Assembly: GCA_036787955.1 (NCBI GenBank)
Contig: DAIQOI010000002.1
Location: forward strand, 186,001 to 250,000
DNA length: 64,000 nt
Source of the DNA: UBA2336 sp036787955
Lineage (GTDB): Bacteria > Bacteroidota > Bacteroidia > Cytophagales > Cyclobacteriaceae
Direction of reading: 5' to 3'
The position numbers and the translations under genes were made by a program. A model generated the notes under the pieces. The model saw only the letters and a program-made list of their open reading frames with translations, was not told the DNA's origin and did not search any database. Positions 10,073-19,077 of the stretch are shown here, piece by piece. How positions within the stretch are numbered: position 1 is the stretch's first letter; every line of letters starts with the position of its first letter.

Positions 10073-11218
10073 ATGTGCAATCCACCTTACCGTGCTTGCT
10101 GCTTGCTTGCAGTGCTTTACCTTGCAGCCTGCTCATCGGGAAAACAGGCTTTTGAGCGAGGCGAATATTACGAAGCAGTCATGCAGGCCGTTTCCCGCCT
10201 GCGGCAAAACCCCGACCATGCCAAATCAAAAGAAACCCTTCGCAACAGCTATCCCATGGCTCTGGAGTGGCTGGAATCCGATGCCAAAAACCAGATTGCC
10301 TCGAACGCCACCAACAAATGGCGAAATGCCCTGTATGCGTACGAAAGAATCAACAACATGTACGAGGCTATCCGGCAATCGCCGGGTGCCCTGCGCGTAA
10401 TTCCATCGCCCAAACACTACTATTCAGAAATAGGCCCCCTTAAAGAAAAGGCCGCTGATGAACTATACAACGCAGGCATCGCCTCGCTGATGAAGGGCAC
10501 ACGCGAAGATGCAAAACGCGCTTACTTCCAGTTCATGGAGGCAAATCAATATGTGCCCAACTACAAAGACGTTGTAGAGTACCTCGGCAAAGCCAAAAGC
10601 GAAGCAACTGTTTATGTAGTTGTTGAACAGGTATCTGTTCCGGCCCGCTACAACCTGAGCGGTGATTTTTTTCAAGATAAGATTTGGGAATTTTTAAACC
10701 GAAACTATACCGAACAGGGTTTTGTACAGTTTCTCAGTCCGGCTGCGGCAAAGGAACTGCATCTGCCTCGCATCGATCAGGTCATGCGTCTTCAGTTTGA
10801 CGACTTCAGTGTCGGCAACGTAACCACAACCGAGAAGGTGGAAACTGTGAGCAGGGATAGTGTAAAGGTGGGCGAAGCCAAAGTGAACGGGCAAACTGTG
10901 CCGGTGTATAACACCGTTACCGCCAAGTTGACTACGGTGCGCAGAGAAGTGGTGTCGCAGGGGCTTCTGAGCATGATTATAACCAACGCAAAAACAGGGG
11001 CTGTGCTCTCGCATCAGAAATTTCCCGGCCGGCACGTATGGACAGCCACCTGGGCGCGCTTTAACGGAGATGAACGCGCACTAACCGCACAGCAGATTGA
11101 GCTGAGCAAGCGCCCCGAGGCATTGCCACCCGACCCGCAAAATTTGTTTCTCGCATTTGCCGGCCCCATATACGACCAGCTCATCCCTGCCATACGGGAG
11201 TTTTACCGCAATTATTAA
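10073..11218 (+). CDS. Lipoprotein with TPR-like N-terminal region, function unknown
   Basis: The 381-residue protein begins with a hydrophobic stretch ending in LYLAAC, a lipobox with C20 as the lipid site. Residues 25-155 are helical with repeated FERGEYYEAVMQAVSRL and YNAGIASLMKGTREDAKRAYFQF segments that look like TPR units. The C-terminal half is predicted mostly beta and contains TVRREVVSQGLLSMIITNAKTGAVL, suggesting a globular envelope domain. I recognise no named family and assign no function. It lies 136 bp after the sugar carrier and 45 bp before msrA, so it may be co-transcribed with msrA. Confidence 0.85.
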   Translation: MCNPPYRACCLLAVLYLAACSSGKQAFERGEYYEAVMQAVSRLRQNPDHAKSKETLRNSYPMALEWLESDAKNQIASNATNKWRNALYAYERINNMYEAIRQSPGALRVIPSPKHYYSEIGPLKEKAADELYNAGIASLMKGTREDAKRAYFQFMEANQYVPNYKDVVEYLGKAKSEATVYVVVEQVSVPARYNLSGDFFQDKIWEFLNRNYTEQGFVQFLSPAAAKELHLPRIDQVMRLQFDDFSVGNVTTTEKVETVSRDSVKVGEAKVNGQTVPVYNTVTAKLTTVRREVVSQGLLSMIITNAKTGAVLSHQKFPGRHVWTATWARFNGDERALTAQQIELSKRPEALPPDPQNLFLAFAGPIYDQLIPAIREFYRNY

Positions 11219-11263
11219 GTAACAGTTACCGAACAAAAACGGTTATTTGCAGGTTAATACCTT

Positions 11264-11914
11264 GTGAAACTACCTGTTTTCCAAACGGCAACCCTGACCC
11301 TGATGTTGATTTCGTGCACTGGCGGCAGCCAGCCGGCCGAAGAAAAAAAGGATACCCAAGTAAAAGTTAATATGACTAATCAAACAGAACTGGCCACTTT
11401 TGGCAGTGGTTGCTTCTGGTGCACAGAAGCCGTTTTTCAGCAGGTTAAAGGAGTGGAAAAAGTGGTTTCCGGCTATTCCGGAGGGAGGGTTAAAAACCCT
11501 ACTTATAAAGAGGTATGCAGCGGACTCACCGGCCATGCCGAAGTGGTGCAGGTTACCTACAATCCCGCTGTCATCACATATGACGAACTGTTGGAAATCT
11601 TCTGGCAAACCCACGATCCTACCACGTTGAACCGCCAGGGGAATGACGTAGGCACTCAATACCGATCCGTCATTTTTTACCATAATCAGGAGCAAAAAAA
11701 GAAGGCAGAGTATTACCGGAAAAAGCTAAACGAATCCGGAGCCTTTAACCGCCCCATTGTAACCGAAATTAGCCCCTTTACCGAGTTTTATCCTGCCGAA
11801 AATTACCATCAGAATTATTACCGCCTCAATCCTGAAGCACCCTATTGTACCTACGTAATTGCACCGAAACTGGAAAAATTCAGGAAAGTTTTTGCAGATA
11901 AATTAAAGCATTAG
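11264..11914 (+). CDS. msrA: Peptide-methionine (S)-S-oxide reductase, lipoprotein form
   Basis: MsrA is identified by the GCFWC catalytic motif (C50 in this numbering), the YSGG segment and the THDPTTLNRQGNDVGTQYRS block. It reduces S-epimers of methionine sulfoxide in proteins. The frame opens at a GTG (11264) and gives a lipoprotein signal ending in LISC (C18), so the enzyme is probably anchored in the envelope and repairs exported proteins. If translation began at the internal ATG (residue 37, MTNQTELATF) a cytoplasmic enzyme of normal length would result. A late PYCTYVIAPKLEKF segment supplies a possible recycling cysteine. No MsrB is fused or adjacent. Confidence 0.95.
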   Translation: MKLPVFQTATLTLMLISCTGGSQPAEEKKDTQVKVNMTNQTELATFGSGCFWCTEAVFQQVKGVEKVVSGYSGGRVKNPTYKEVCSGLTGHAEVVQVTYNPAVITYDELLEIFWQTHDPTTLNRQGNDVGTQYRSVIFYHNQEQKKKAEYYRKKLNESGAFNRPIVTEISPFTEFYPAENYHQNYYRLNPEAPYCTYVIAPKLEKFRKVFADKLKH

Positions 11915-12024
11915 CCGCTGTAAAATTTTTTTAAAAATCCGGCACGAAAGTTGAAACATTTGTACCGTCCGTTCGTTAGAACGGTCAACGAGTAAATCTT
12001 CTCATAGGTTTAGGTTTAGGTTAA

Positions 12025-12055
12025 CAAAAAAGTCCCGGGTTGCGGGACTTTTTTG
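12025..12055. terminator. Bidirectional rho-independent terminator
   Basis: A 12-bp stem (AAAAAAGTCCCG at 12026-12037, CGGGACTTTTTT at 12043-12054) with a 5-nt loop carries a T-tract on both strands. It lies between rightward msrA and the leftward sensor gene, whose stop codon is 6 bp away. It is 110 bp after the msrA stop, leaving room for a short RNA. Confidence 0.85.
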
Positions 12056-12060
12056 TTTTT

Positions 12061-13998
12061 TTAAACCTCATAGGCAATTTCCATAATGCGCACAACTTCG
12101 CCCTCTCGGTTTCGAATAGGCGTAAATGTTGATTTGAGGGTAACGGGCATGCCCTGCCGGGTAATGCGTTTAAAGGTGCCCTTTTGCACCTTACCTGCTG
12201 CCAGGTCGCGCCAGAACTGGCGGTATTCTTCACTGCTTTTTTCCTCTTTGGTAACGAAAATACGGTGGTGCTCGCCCATTACTTCCGAGGCAGAGTAACC
12301 CATCAGGTTCAGGTAAGTTGAGTTTATCTTGGAAATGTGACCTTCCGTATCATAATCGGCTATGGCCAGGGTGTTGTTAATGGCCATCATAGTACCCTCG
12401 GTTTCTGCCTGGGTACGCTGCATTTCTTCCTGCGTAGCCTGAAGCTCTTCCATATTCTGGCGCATTTCCTCCTCCTGGGCCCGCATCTGTTCAGTCATTT
12501 CCTGGGATTCTTCCAGCAAACGCTGTGTCCGCGCATTTACCTTAACAGTAGAAATAGTTGAAGCAATGCTTTCGGCAATTTTTTCAACAAACTGAATTTC
12601 AAAATCTTTTAATACATTAAATGAGGCTATTTCAACCACCCCGTAAATTTGTTCGTTAAACTTCAGCGGCACAATCAAAATGCAGGTGGGATTGGCATCG
12701 CCCAAACCAGAAGTTATCCGGATGTAATTTTGGGGTACTTCGGTAAGAAAAATGGTATCCCCCTCCTGCCAGGCCTGGCCAGCCAACCCCTCGCCTTTGT
12801 GTATTTTTTGATTCAGGTATTTTTTCTTATCCCAGGCATAGCACGACTTCAGGGAGATGGTAGGTTCACCCTCTTCGGTTTCATCATCAAGAATATAGAT
12901 AGCACCCTGATTAGCTTTTAAGTATTTCACCAGGTTGCTGATAATTTCATCTGCCAGTTTGTTGAGGTCATTGGTGTTGGAGCGCAGTATTTCACCGAAA
13001 CGCGCAAGTCCTTCGGTTATCCAGTTGCGCTTTTTATCCTCTTCGGCCACGCGTGCCAGGTTGTCGCGCATGTTGATCAGCGCATTCCCCAATACATCAT
13101 GATCGCTTAAAGGCTTAAAATCAGATGTATAATTTCCCTTCCCAATATTTTCAGCAAAAAGTGTAGTTGCTTTTAAACCTGAAACCAGGTTATCCATGGC
13201 CAGGGCCATCTCACCGATTTCATCATTGCTGAAACGCGCCTGCTTTTCTTCCACCAGTTCGCCACGGCCCAGTTTCACCACAATATTTTTAAGGAAGTTT
13301 ACCGGCATGGTGATGGATCGCATCAGAAAAAATGCAATGGTCAATCCCAAAGCAACGGTAACACCTGCCAGAATAAGTGTTATGTTGCGGAGGTTCCTTG
13401 TTGAAACGATTAAATCTTCGTCTGACTTGGCGGTAATCTGCGACTGCGCTGCCGCCAATGCGTTCAGTGAGGCAAGGATGTCCTTTAACTCCGGATTTAT
13501 TTGGCTTTCCAGCGCATCCTCTGCCAGCAATTTGGTTATACCGTCCTCGTAACTTTCAAAGGTGGTTAATTGTGATGTAATTTGTGCTTCAACGTTCTTC
13601 TGGACTGCTTCAAACCTGCTGAAGATAGAATCTACGGCAACCCGCTGGCTGTCGACCTGCCAGGTTTTTGTGAGGCTGCTGATGCGTTGTTTCAAATCCG
13701 GGTACTCGTAATTGACCAGTTGAATCAATGCCCTTTTATTCTCGTCATTAGTCTGAAGGTATACCCAACTGGTAACCAGTTTCTGATATCGTTCTACCAG
13801 CAGCACAAATTCATTAATAGCATCCCTGCTGGGACGAATTACTTCAGATAAGTTAGCTATAACCTTATCAATCCGGTTGGCAGTAAGGAAAATTATGGCA
13901 CCGTTTACCAGAAACAAAGCCATAACTATTACAAAACCTAAAAGAATTTTTCTGCCAATGGTAAGGCGAAAACGCAGTTTCTTGGTTTGACTTTTCAT
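12061..13998 (-). CDS. Membrane sensor protein: TM-periplasmic-TM-HAMP-GAF-coiled coil-PAS, no output domain
   Basis: The start is taken as the ATG at 13998 (MKSQTKKLRF); the frame stays open further upstream but would then run into the divergent oxidase gene. The 645-residue protein has a first membrane helix (18-38), a helical periplasmic sensor of about 160 residues, a second helix (202-224), a HAMP domain with a second HAMP-like stretch (about 225-320), a GAF domain (about 345-490; GAIYILDD, GLAGQAW, GVVEIASF), a glutamate/glutamine-rich coiled coil (about 493-527; EEEMRQNMEELQATQEEMQ) and a PAS domain (about 535-645). It ends there: no histidine kinase, GGDEF, or methyl-accepting signalling region is seen. 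It presumably signals through a partner protein. Confidence 0.9.
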   Translation of the reverse strand: MKSQTKKLRFRLTIGRKILLGFVIVMALFLVNGAIIFLTANRIDKVIANLSEVIRPSRDAINEFVLLVERYQKLVTSWVYLQTNDENKRALIQLVNYEYPDLKQRISSLTKTWQVDSQRVAVDSIFSRFEAVQKNVEAQITSQLTTFESYEDGITKLLAEDALESQINPELKDILASLNALAAAQSQITAKSDEDLIVSTRNLRNITLILAGVTVALGLTIAFFLMRSITMPVNFLKNIVVKLGRGELVEEKQARFSNDEIGEMALAMDNLVSGLKATTLFAENIGKGNYTSDFKPLSDHDVLGNALINMRDNLARVAEEDKKRNWITEGLARFGEILRSNTNDLNKLADEIISNLVKYLKANQGAIYILDDETEEGEPTISLKSCYAWDKKKYLNQKIHKGEGLAGQAWQEGDTIFLTEVPQNYIRITSGLGDANPTCILIVPLKFNEQIYGVVEIASFNVLKDFEIQFVEKIAESIASTISTVKVNARTQRLLEESQEMTEQMRAQEEEMRQNMEELQATQEEMQRTQAETEGTMMAINNTLAIADYDTEGHISKINSTYLNLMGYSASEVMGEHHRIFVTKEEKSSEEYRQFWRDLAAGKVQKGTFKRITRQGMPVTLKSTFTPIRNREGEVVRIMEIAYEV

Positions 13999-14170
13999 GG
14001 AAGGGGTTCGGTGTTCATTTTCACACGTGCAACGGGCAAAAATAGAAGTTTTCTGACAAGGGAAAACTGCCAAAATCAGTGTTTTTCTGACATCCATTTC
14101 CTTCCGGCTGTTTTTTGAAAGTTTTGCAGACTTGGCCGGTAAGCGTTTAGTTTGCGGCTTTAAGCAATGC

Positions 14171-15370
14171 ATGAAACATACCGTATTGATTGCCGGTGGC
14201 GGAATTGTAGGGCTGGCCACGGCCTACCGCATGCTGCACAAAATGCCTGATCTTCAGATAATTGTTCTGGAAAAAGACAACGAGCTTGCCCGGCACCAAA
14301 CCGGGCACAACAGCGGAGTTATTCACTCAGGAATCTATTATAAGCCCGGCAGCCTGAAGGCAGTGAACTGCATTCGTGGTTACGCCATGCTGCTGGATTT
14401 TTGCCAGGCCTTTGGCATTCACTATGAATTGTGCGGAAAAATTATTGTGGCAACCCGCAAGGAAGAGCTGCCAACGCTTGAAATGCTGCTGGGGCGCGGC
14501 CAGGCAAATGGCCTGAGTGGCTTAAAAAAGTTAAACGCCGGCCAGTTAAAAGAATTTGAACCCCACGTTACCGGCCTGGCCGGAATTTTTGTGCCGCAAA
14601 CCGGCATTGTTGATTACCGCCAGGTTGCGCTAAAATTAGCTGAGCAAATACAGGCAGCCGGTGCACATATCGTAACTGCAGCAAAAGTACTAAGACTCGC
14701 TGAAAGGGACGATCAGGTAGTTATCACCACCACCAGGGGTGAGTATGCCGGCAATGTTTTTGTTAACTGCGCAGGGCTGTATTCCGATACACTGGCATTG
14801 CAAACTTTCCCTGAGTTGGACGTACGCATTGTACCTTTCCGGGGCGAATATTACAAATTAAAAAAGGATAAGGAACATCTCGTGCGGAATCTTATTTATC
14901 CGGTGCCTGACCCATCCTTTCCCTTCCTCGGTGTTCACTTTACCCGCCTGATTGGGGGAGGCGTAGAAGCAGGTCCGAATGCAGTTCTGGCCTTGAAGCG
15001 TGAAGGTTATAAAAAATCCGATTTTTCGTTGCGCGAGTTTACCCAGACCCTCGCCTGGCCGGGCTTTAGAAAAGTTGCCGCAAAATACTGGCAAACCGGT
15101 TTGGAAGAATTGTATCGCTCTTTTTCAAAAGCAGCTTTTACAAAAGCATTGCAACGACTTATTCCAGAAGTACAGGAAGATGACCTGATTGAGGCAGGCG
15201 CAGGCGTGCGCGCCCAGGCGTGCCATCGCAACGGAACGCTGCTGGATGATTTTCTGATCCTGGAAAACAAACGATTTGTTCACGTGTGCAATGCCCCCAG
15301 TCCGGCAGCCACTTCTTCCCTGTCGATAGGCGATTACATTTCTGATAAAGTGATCACCAGGTTTCAGTAA
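14171..15370 (+). CDS. lhgO: L-2-hydroxyglutarate oxidase (LhgO-type FAD oxidoreductase)
   Basis: The 399-residue protein starts with a Rossmann FAD site (VLIAGGGIVGLATAYRM), followed by the LEKD and RHQTGHNSGVIHSGIYY segments that mark the LhgO/L2HGDH subgroup of DAO-type oxidoreductases. The late GAGVRAQACHRNGTLLDDF block also fits. These enzymes oxidise L-2-hydroxyglutarate to 2-oxoglutarate and pass electrons to the membrane. The ATG at 14171 is preferred over an in-frame upstream start (14132) because it begins directly with the nucleotide-binding strand. It is divergent from the sensor gene, and its 3' end overlaps the convergent next gene by 7 bp. Confidence 0.93.
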   Translation: MKHTVLIAGGGIVGLATAYRMLHKMPDLQIIVLEKDNELARHQTGHNSGVIHSGIYYKPGSLKAVNCIRGYAMLLDFCQAFGIHYELCGKIIVATRKEELPTLEMLLGRGQANGLSGLKKLNAGQLKEFEPHVTGLAGIFVPQTGIVDYRQVALKLAEQIQAAGAHIVTAAKVLRLAERDDQVVITTTRGEYAGNVFVNCAGLYSDTLALQTFPELDVRIVPFRGEYYKLKKDKEHLVRNLIYPVPDPSFPFLGVHFTRLIGGGVEAGPNAVLALKREGYKKSDFSLREFTQTLAWPGFRKVAAKYWQTGLEELYRSFSKAAFTKALQRLIPEVQEDDLIEAGAGVRAQACHRNGTLLDDFLILENKRFVHVCNAPSPAATSSLSIGDYISDKVITRFQ

Positions 15371-16116
15371 AAGCGAAAGACCAGACCACCCTGCACACCC
15401 ACCACCGGAACGGACCGGTAATAGTTTTGATACACCACACCTGCTGAAATGAAACCATGCGCTGGCTTGCTCTCAAAAAGCAGATGTTGATATTGTGCGC
15501 TGAGCTCAAGCCGTGGCCAGGCTCCGGTGCGAAAATCATGGGCATGCCGGTATTCCATCCACAGCATCTCTGTCTGGCGTCTGTTGTGCACACCTATCAT
15601 GGCCGACCATTCGTAAAATACAGCTCGTCTTCCAAAGTTTTCCTGAAGCGTTCCATTGCCCAGTCGTAAGGTCAGATACCGGCTGGTTATGATGTTAAGT
15701 TGCAGTATTTGCCAGTCGCTGGTACGGATGTGAATGTAAGAGCCATCAGAAACTTCCTCTATGAGGTAATTTACCCGGTAATCGGTTGAAACGATTCCCC
15801 AATTACCACGTATCCTTGGCCACAAAAAATAATAAGCTGGCGGATGAGCGGCACCCTGCGCCAATAATTCCAGTGAGACAAGTGAAGGATACCGTGTGCG
15901 ATCAGCTGAAAGCTTAAAGCGCTGCCAGGCAGGAATAGCCTGAAAAAACAAGTCGAAAAGAAAGAAACCCCCTGTGCGGTCATTTTCATGATAATCCGCA
16001 GCAACAGATCGTTTCGTCCTTTGGTTGTTCTCCTCCGACTCCCGCTTAATGTCTTCAACCTGGGCAAAGGCCGTGACAACTGCCAATACAAAGCCTATCG
16101 CCAGTGTCGATCGCAT
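15364..16116 (-). CDS. Secreted beta-strand-rich protein, probable outer-membrane barrel, function unknown
   Basis: The protein has 250 residues from the ATG at 16116 (an upstream TTG at 16128 is less likely). A signal peptide, MRSTLAIGFVLAVVTAFAQ, is followed by a charged segment (residues 22-45) and then alternating beta-strands ending in GGLVFRFY, a C-terminal aromatic typical of outer-membrane barrels. There are many Trp and Tyr residues at strand ends. I do not recognise a named family. It converges on the oxidase gene with a 7-bp overlap and lies 30 bp downstream of the ridA-like gene on the same strand. Confidence 0.8.
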   Translation of the reverse strand: MRSTLAIGFVLAVVTAFAQVEDIKRESEENNQRTKRSVAADYHENDRTGGFFLFDLFFQAIPAWQRFKLSADRTRYPSLVSLELLAQGAAHPPAYYFLWPRIRGNWGIVSTDYRVNYLIEEVSDGSYIHIRTSDWQILQLNIITSRYLTLRLGNGTLQENFGRRAVFYEWSAMIGVHNRRQTEMLWMEYRHAHDFRTGAWPRLELSAQYQHLLFESKPAHGFISAGVVYQNYYRSVPVVGVQGGLVFRFY

Positions 16117-16146
16117 ATCAAAACACAAGCAAGCATTGATCCATAT

Positions 16147-16533
16147 TTACGGGATACGGACAGCCGAAACCTCAATTTCAACCAGAAAGTCCGGCGAAAT
16201 AAGCGAACGAACCTCAACCATGGTAGTGGCTGGTTTTATAGAACCAAAAAATTCGCGGTGGGCGCGCCCCACCTCTTCCCATCGTGAAATATCTACTACA
16301 AAAATGCGGGTTCTGATCACATCGTCCAGTTTAAAGCCGGCCTGGTTCATTACCCCTTTGATTTTTTCAAGAATGAATCGTGTCTGTTCGTAGAAGTCAC
16401 CTTTACCCACAAGCCTGCCCTGCCCATCTATTGCCACAGTGCCGGTAACCTCCAGCTGATTGCCCACCTGAACCGCCCGGGAATAGCCTACTATGTCTTC
16501 CCATTTGGCACCCGATGAATAATTCCTGCGCAT
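16147..16533 (-). CDS. RidA/YjgF-family protein (enamine/imine deaminase-like)
   Basis: The 128-residue length and fold signature match RidA: YSRAVQVGNQLEVTGTVA at the N-terminus, the VIRTRIFVVDI strand, and a C-terminal EVRSLISPDFLVEIEVSAV in which the Arg and the Glu sit at the positions of the RidA active site (E. coli R105 and E120). Canonical RidA hydrolyses reactive 2-aminoacrylate; subfamily members can act on other imines. It is divergent from the MoeB-rhodanese gene with only 19 bp between the start codons, so their promoters must overlap the other gene or each other. Confidence 0.92.
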   Translation of the reverse strand: MRRNYSSGAKWEDIVGYSRAVQVGNQLEVTGTVAIDGQGRLVGKGDFYEQTRFILEKIKGVMNQAGFKLDDVIRTRIFVVDISRWEEVGRAHREFFGSIKPATTMVEVRSLISPDFLVEIEVSAVRIP

Positions 16534-16552
16534 AGGGTAACTTTAATCCGCG

Positions 16553-17677
16553 ATGAAGTTAACAGAAAAAGAGCTTGAACGCTACAGACGCCACCTGGTT
16601 TTAAACGATTTCGGTGTAAAAGCACAGGAAAAACTAAAAGAGGCCGCAGTGCTGGTAGTTGGTGCCGGCGGATTGGGCTGCCCGGTACTTCTTTACTTAG
16701 CTGCCGCAGGTGTAGGACGCCTCGGTATTGTTGACTCCGACACCGTTCAGGTATCCAATCTCCAGCGACAAATTCTGTTTAGCGCAGAAGATGCCGGCCA
16801 AAATAAAGCCAGGGTAGCTGCCGAACGCATTCATCAGCTGAACCCGCATCTGACAACAGAGGTGCATGCTACCCGGCTAAGCCCGGAAAACGCTGCGGGC
16901 ATCATGAGCAACTACGATGTGGTGGTTGATGGTACCGATAATTTTTCCTCGCGTTATCTCATTAACGACGCATGTGTAGTTCTGCAAAAACCACTGGTAT
17001 ATGGTTCTATTCTTCAGTATGAAGGACAACTTGCAGTGTTTAATGTACAAGTTAATGACCGGGTTCGCTCAACCAACTACCGCGATTTATTTCCGCAACC
17101 GCCCGATGAAAAACAGATCCCAAACTGTGCCGAAGCCGGTGTTCTGGGTGTATTGCCGGGAATCATTGGTTGCATGATGGCAACCGAAGTCATCAAATTG
17201 ATCACAGGGATTGGGAAGCCATTTACTGACCGCTTAATGCTGGTAGATGCACTGACCATGGAAATACATACAATAAATATTGCCAAGCGAATCCCCAGCT
17301 CAGCCATTACGATTCTTCCCGATTACCACTTACTTTGCAACAGCACTAAAGCCCTAAGCATGAAAGAAATTACCGTACACGACTTGAAAGCCATGATGGA
17401 TGCTGGAGAGGATTTCCAGCTGATCGATGTGCGCGAGCCCTACGAAAATGAGCAGGCCAGTCTTGGCGGAGAGCTTATCCCCATGGCACAGATACCGTAC
17501 AACGTTGACCGCATTGACAGAAACAGAAAAGTTGTTATCCATTGCCGCAGTGGCGGGCGAAGCAGCAACATCATTCAATGGCTCGAAAAAAACCACGGCT
17601 TCAGCAATCTTTACAACCTGAAGGGCGGGATACTGGCCTGGGCAAAAGAAATCGATCCTTCTATTGATGTTGACTGA
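16553..17677 (+). CDS. MoeB/ThiF-type adenylyltransferase fused to a rhodanese domain
   Basis: Residues 1-250 are an E1-like adenylyltransferase: ERYRRHLVLNDFG, the nucleotide loop VGAGGLGCP (G37-G40), SNLQRQILF and DGTDNFSSRYLINDAC. Residues 270-374 are a rhodanese domain with the active-site loop CRSGGRS (C331). Such fusions activate the C-terminus of a ubiquitin-like sulfur carrier (MoaD/ThiS type) and load sulfur for molybdopterin, thiamine or tRNA thiolation. The two CxxC pairs that bind zinc in E. coli MoeB are absent: the first position reads NYRDLF and the second RIPSSA. No sulfur-carrier gene is adjacent, so the pathway is open. Confidence 0.92.
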   Translation: MKLTEKELERYRRHLVLNDFGVKAQEKLKEAAVLVVGAGGLGCPVLLYLAAAGVGRLGIVDSDTVQVSNLQRQILFSAEDAGQNKARVAAERIHQLNPHLTTEVHATRLSPENAAGIMSNYDVVVDGTDNFSSRYLINDACVVLQKPLVYGSILQYEGQLAVFNVQVNDRVRSTNYRDLFPQPPDEKQIPNCAEAGVLGVLPGIIGCMMATEVIKLITGIGKPFTDRLMLVDALTMEIHTINIAKRIPSSAITILPDYHLLCNSTKALSMKEITVHDLKAMMDAGEDFQLIDVREPYENEQASLGGELIPMAQIPYNVDRIDRNRKVVIHCRSGGRSSNIIQWLEKNHGFSNLYNLKGGILAWAKEIDPSIDVD

Positions 17678-19052
17678 GGCGTCTGTCGGACACCATCCAA
17701 CTCACCACAACAGCGGCAACGGCGCTTATGGCCAGTGCCGGCACCAGTGCCGGCACGCTTACGGGAAACCTGATAAAATAAATCCATGAAGCCATGCCGC
17801 TAACCATAGCAGCCATGGCTCCTGCCCTGCTCATGTTTCGCCAATACAAACCAAAAAGCAAAGGAATGAATAGCGATACCAGTGAAAAGATGGAGGAATC
17901 ACCCACCAGTTCGTAAATATTCGATTTCAGACAGGCCAGCAGGGTGGCCCCCGCACTGAACAACATTACCGAGACCCGGGTTATGAGTAACAATTGCCGG
18001 TCACTGAGCGGCCTGCTAACCATTGGCCTGATTATATTTTCTGAAAGAATTGCAGCCGGTGCCAGAATTGAAGAACTGGTTGTACTTAAAATAGCCGACA
18101 TAAGAGATCCGAAAAAAAGTATCTGAACCGGCATGGCTGTGTGTGCCAGCACCATCGATGGCAGGGTTAGCTGTGTATCTCCAACAACCTGATCCGGATA
18201 TAAATGTTTGACGCAAAGGCTTATGAACAATGGCAACAAAGCAACAGTAATATAAAGCAAGGCCGCATAGTAGCAGGATCGAACAGCTATCTGCGGAGAA
18301 CCGGATGACATAGCCCGTTGAAAAACATCCTGCGAGGGTATTGAGCCCAGTCCGAGTACCGACCATGCCGCAAAGTAACTTAATACCGCAGTTCCATTCC
18401 ATTCAGGAAGAAAGCGAAATGTTTCAGCCGGCACCGTACTCATCACCTGCATGGCCCCGCCTGCCTTCCCGGCCAGTACCACCGCAAGTATGATTAACCC
18501 GGCAATGATGATGATGCTTTGTACAAAATCAGTAACCGACACCGCCCACATGCCCCCAACAGCAGTGTATAAGGTTACCACTACTGAACTGATAACGATA
18601 CCCTGCCATACGGGCAGTCCAATAACTACATTTAGAATAAGCCCGAGTGCAACCAACTGTCCGGCCGTATAACCAAAGTAAGACGGCACCATGAGTGTGC
18701 TGGCAAGAAGCTCTGCCCTTCTGCCAAAACGAACCCGGAAGAAATCACCCAAGGTTAGGAGGTTCATCGAGTAAAGTTTTTTAGCAAAAAACATCCCGAA
18801 GAGCAAGAGGCATAGGGCAGCACCAAACGGATCTTCAATTACCGCAAAAAGGCCCCCCTTCAAGAATTCGGAAGAGGCACCAAATACCGTTTCCGAACCA
18901 AACCAGGTGGCAAATAAAGCTGAGGTGCTGAGGAATAAAGGCAGGCTGCGCCCTGCCAGCATGAAATCACCAGAAGTATTCACCCGGCGCGAGGCCCAAA
19001 AGCCTACCAGCAGGGTAACCACAAGATAGAGGATTATAGACAGAAGCAGCAA
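17661..19052 (-). CDS. Sodium:solute symporter family (SSS) membrane transporter
   Basis: The 463-residue protein has about 13 hydrophobic helices. It shows SSS marks: SGDFMLAGRSLPLFLSTSA after helix 1, ATWFGSETVFGASSEF, GDFFRVRFGRRAEL and YTAVGGMWAVSVTDFVQ in the middle. These proteins couple Na+ to uptake of sugars, amino acids, carboxylates or vitamins; the substrate is not readable here. Translation appears to start at TTG (19052), with no in-frame ATG before the first helix. Its end overlaps the convergent MoeB-rhodanese gene by 17 bp. It lies 25 bp after the DUF5777-like gene and may belong to the same leftward transcript. Confidence 0.93.
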   Translation of the reverse strand: MLLLSIILYLVVTLLVGFWASRRVNTSGDFMLAGRSLPLFLSTSALFATWFGSETVFGASSEFLKGGLFAVIEDPFGAALCLLLFGMFFAKKLYSMNLLTLGDFFRVRFGRRAELLASTLMVPSYFGYTAGQLVALGLILNVVIGLPVWQGIVISSVVVTLYTAVGGMWAVSVTDFVQSIIIIAGLIILAVVLAGKAGGAMQVMSTVPAETFRFLPEWNGTAVLSYFAAWSVLGLGSIPSQDVFQRAMSSGSPQIAVRSCYYAALLYITVALLPLFISLCVKHLYPDQVVGDTQLTLPSMVLAHTAMPVQILFFGSLMSAILSTTSSSILAPAAILSENIIRPMVSRPLSDRQLLLITRVSVMLFSAGATLLACLKSNIYELVGDSSIFSLVSLFIPLLFGLYWRNMSRAGAMAAMVSGMASWIYFIRFPVSVPALVPALAISAVAAVVVSWMVSDRRLSQHQ

Positions 19053-19077
19053 TTCGCAGCAAATTTTTGCGCGAAAA

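Noticed and set aside
13999..14220. A 74-residue N-terminal extension of the sensor protein
   Set aside because: It would overlap the divergent oxidase gene start and has no domain features; the MKSQ start gives a good membrane signal.
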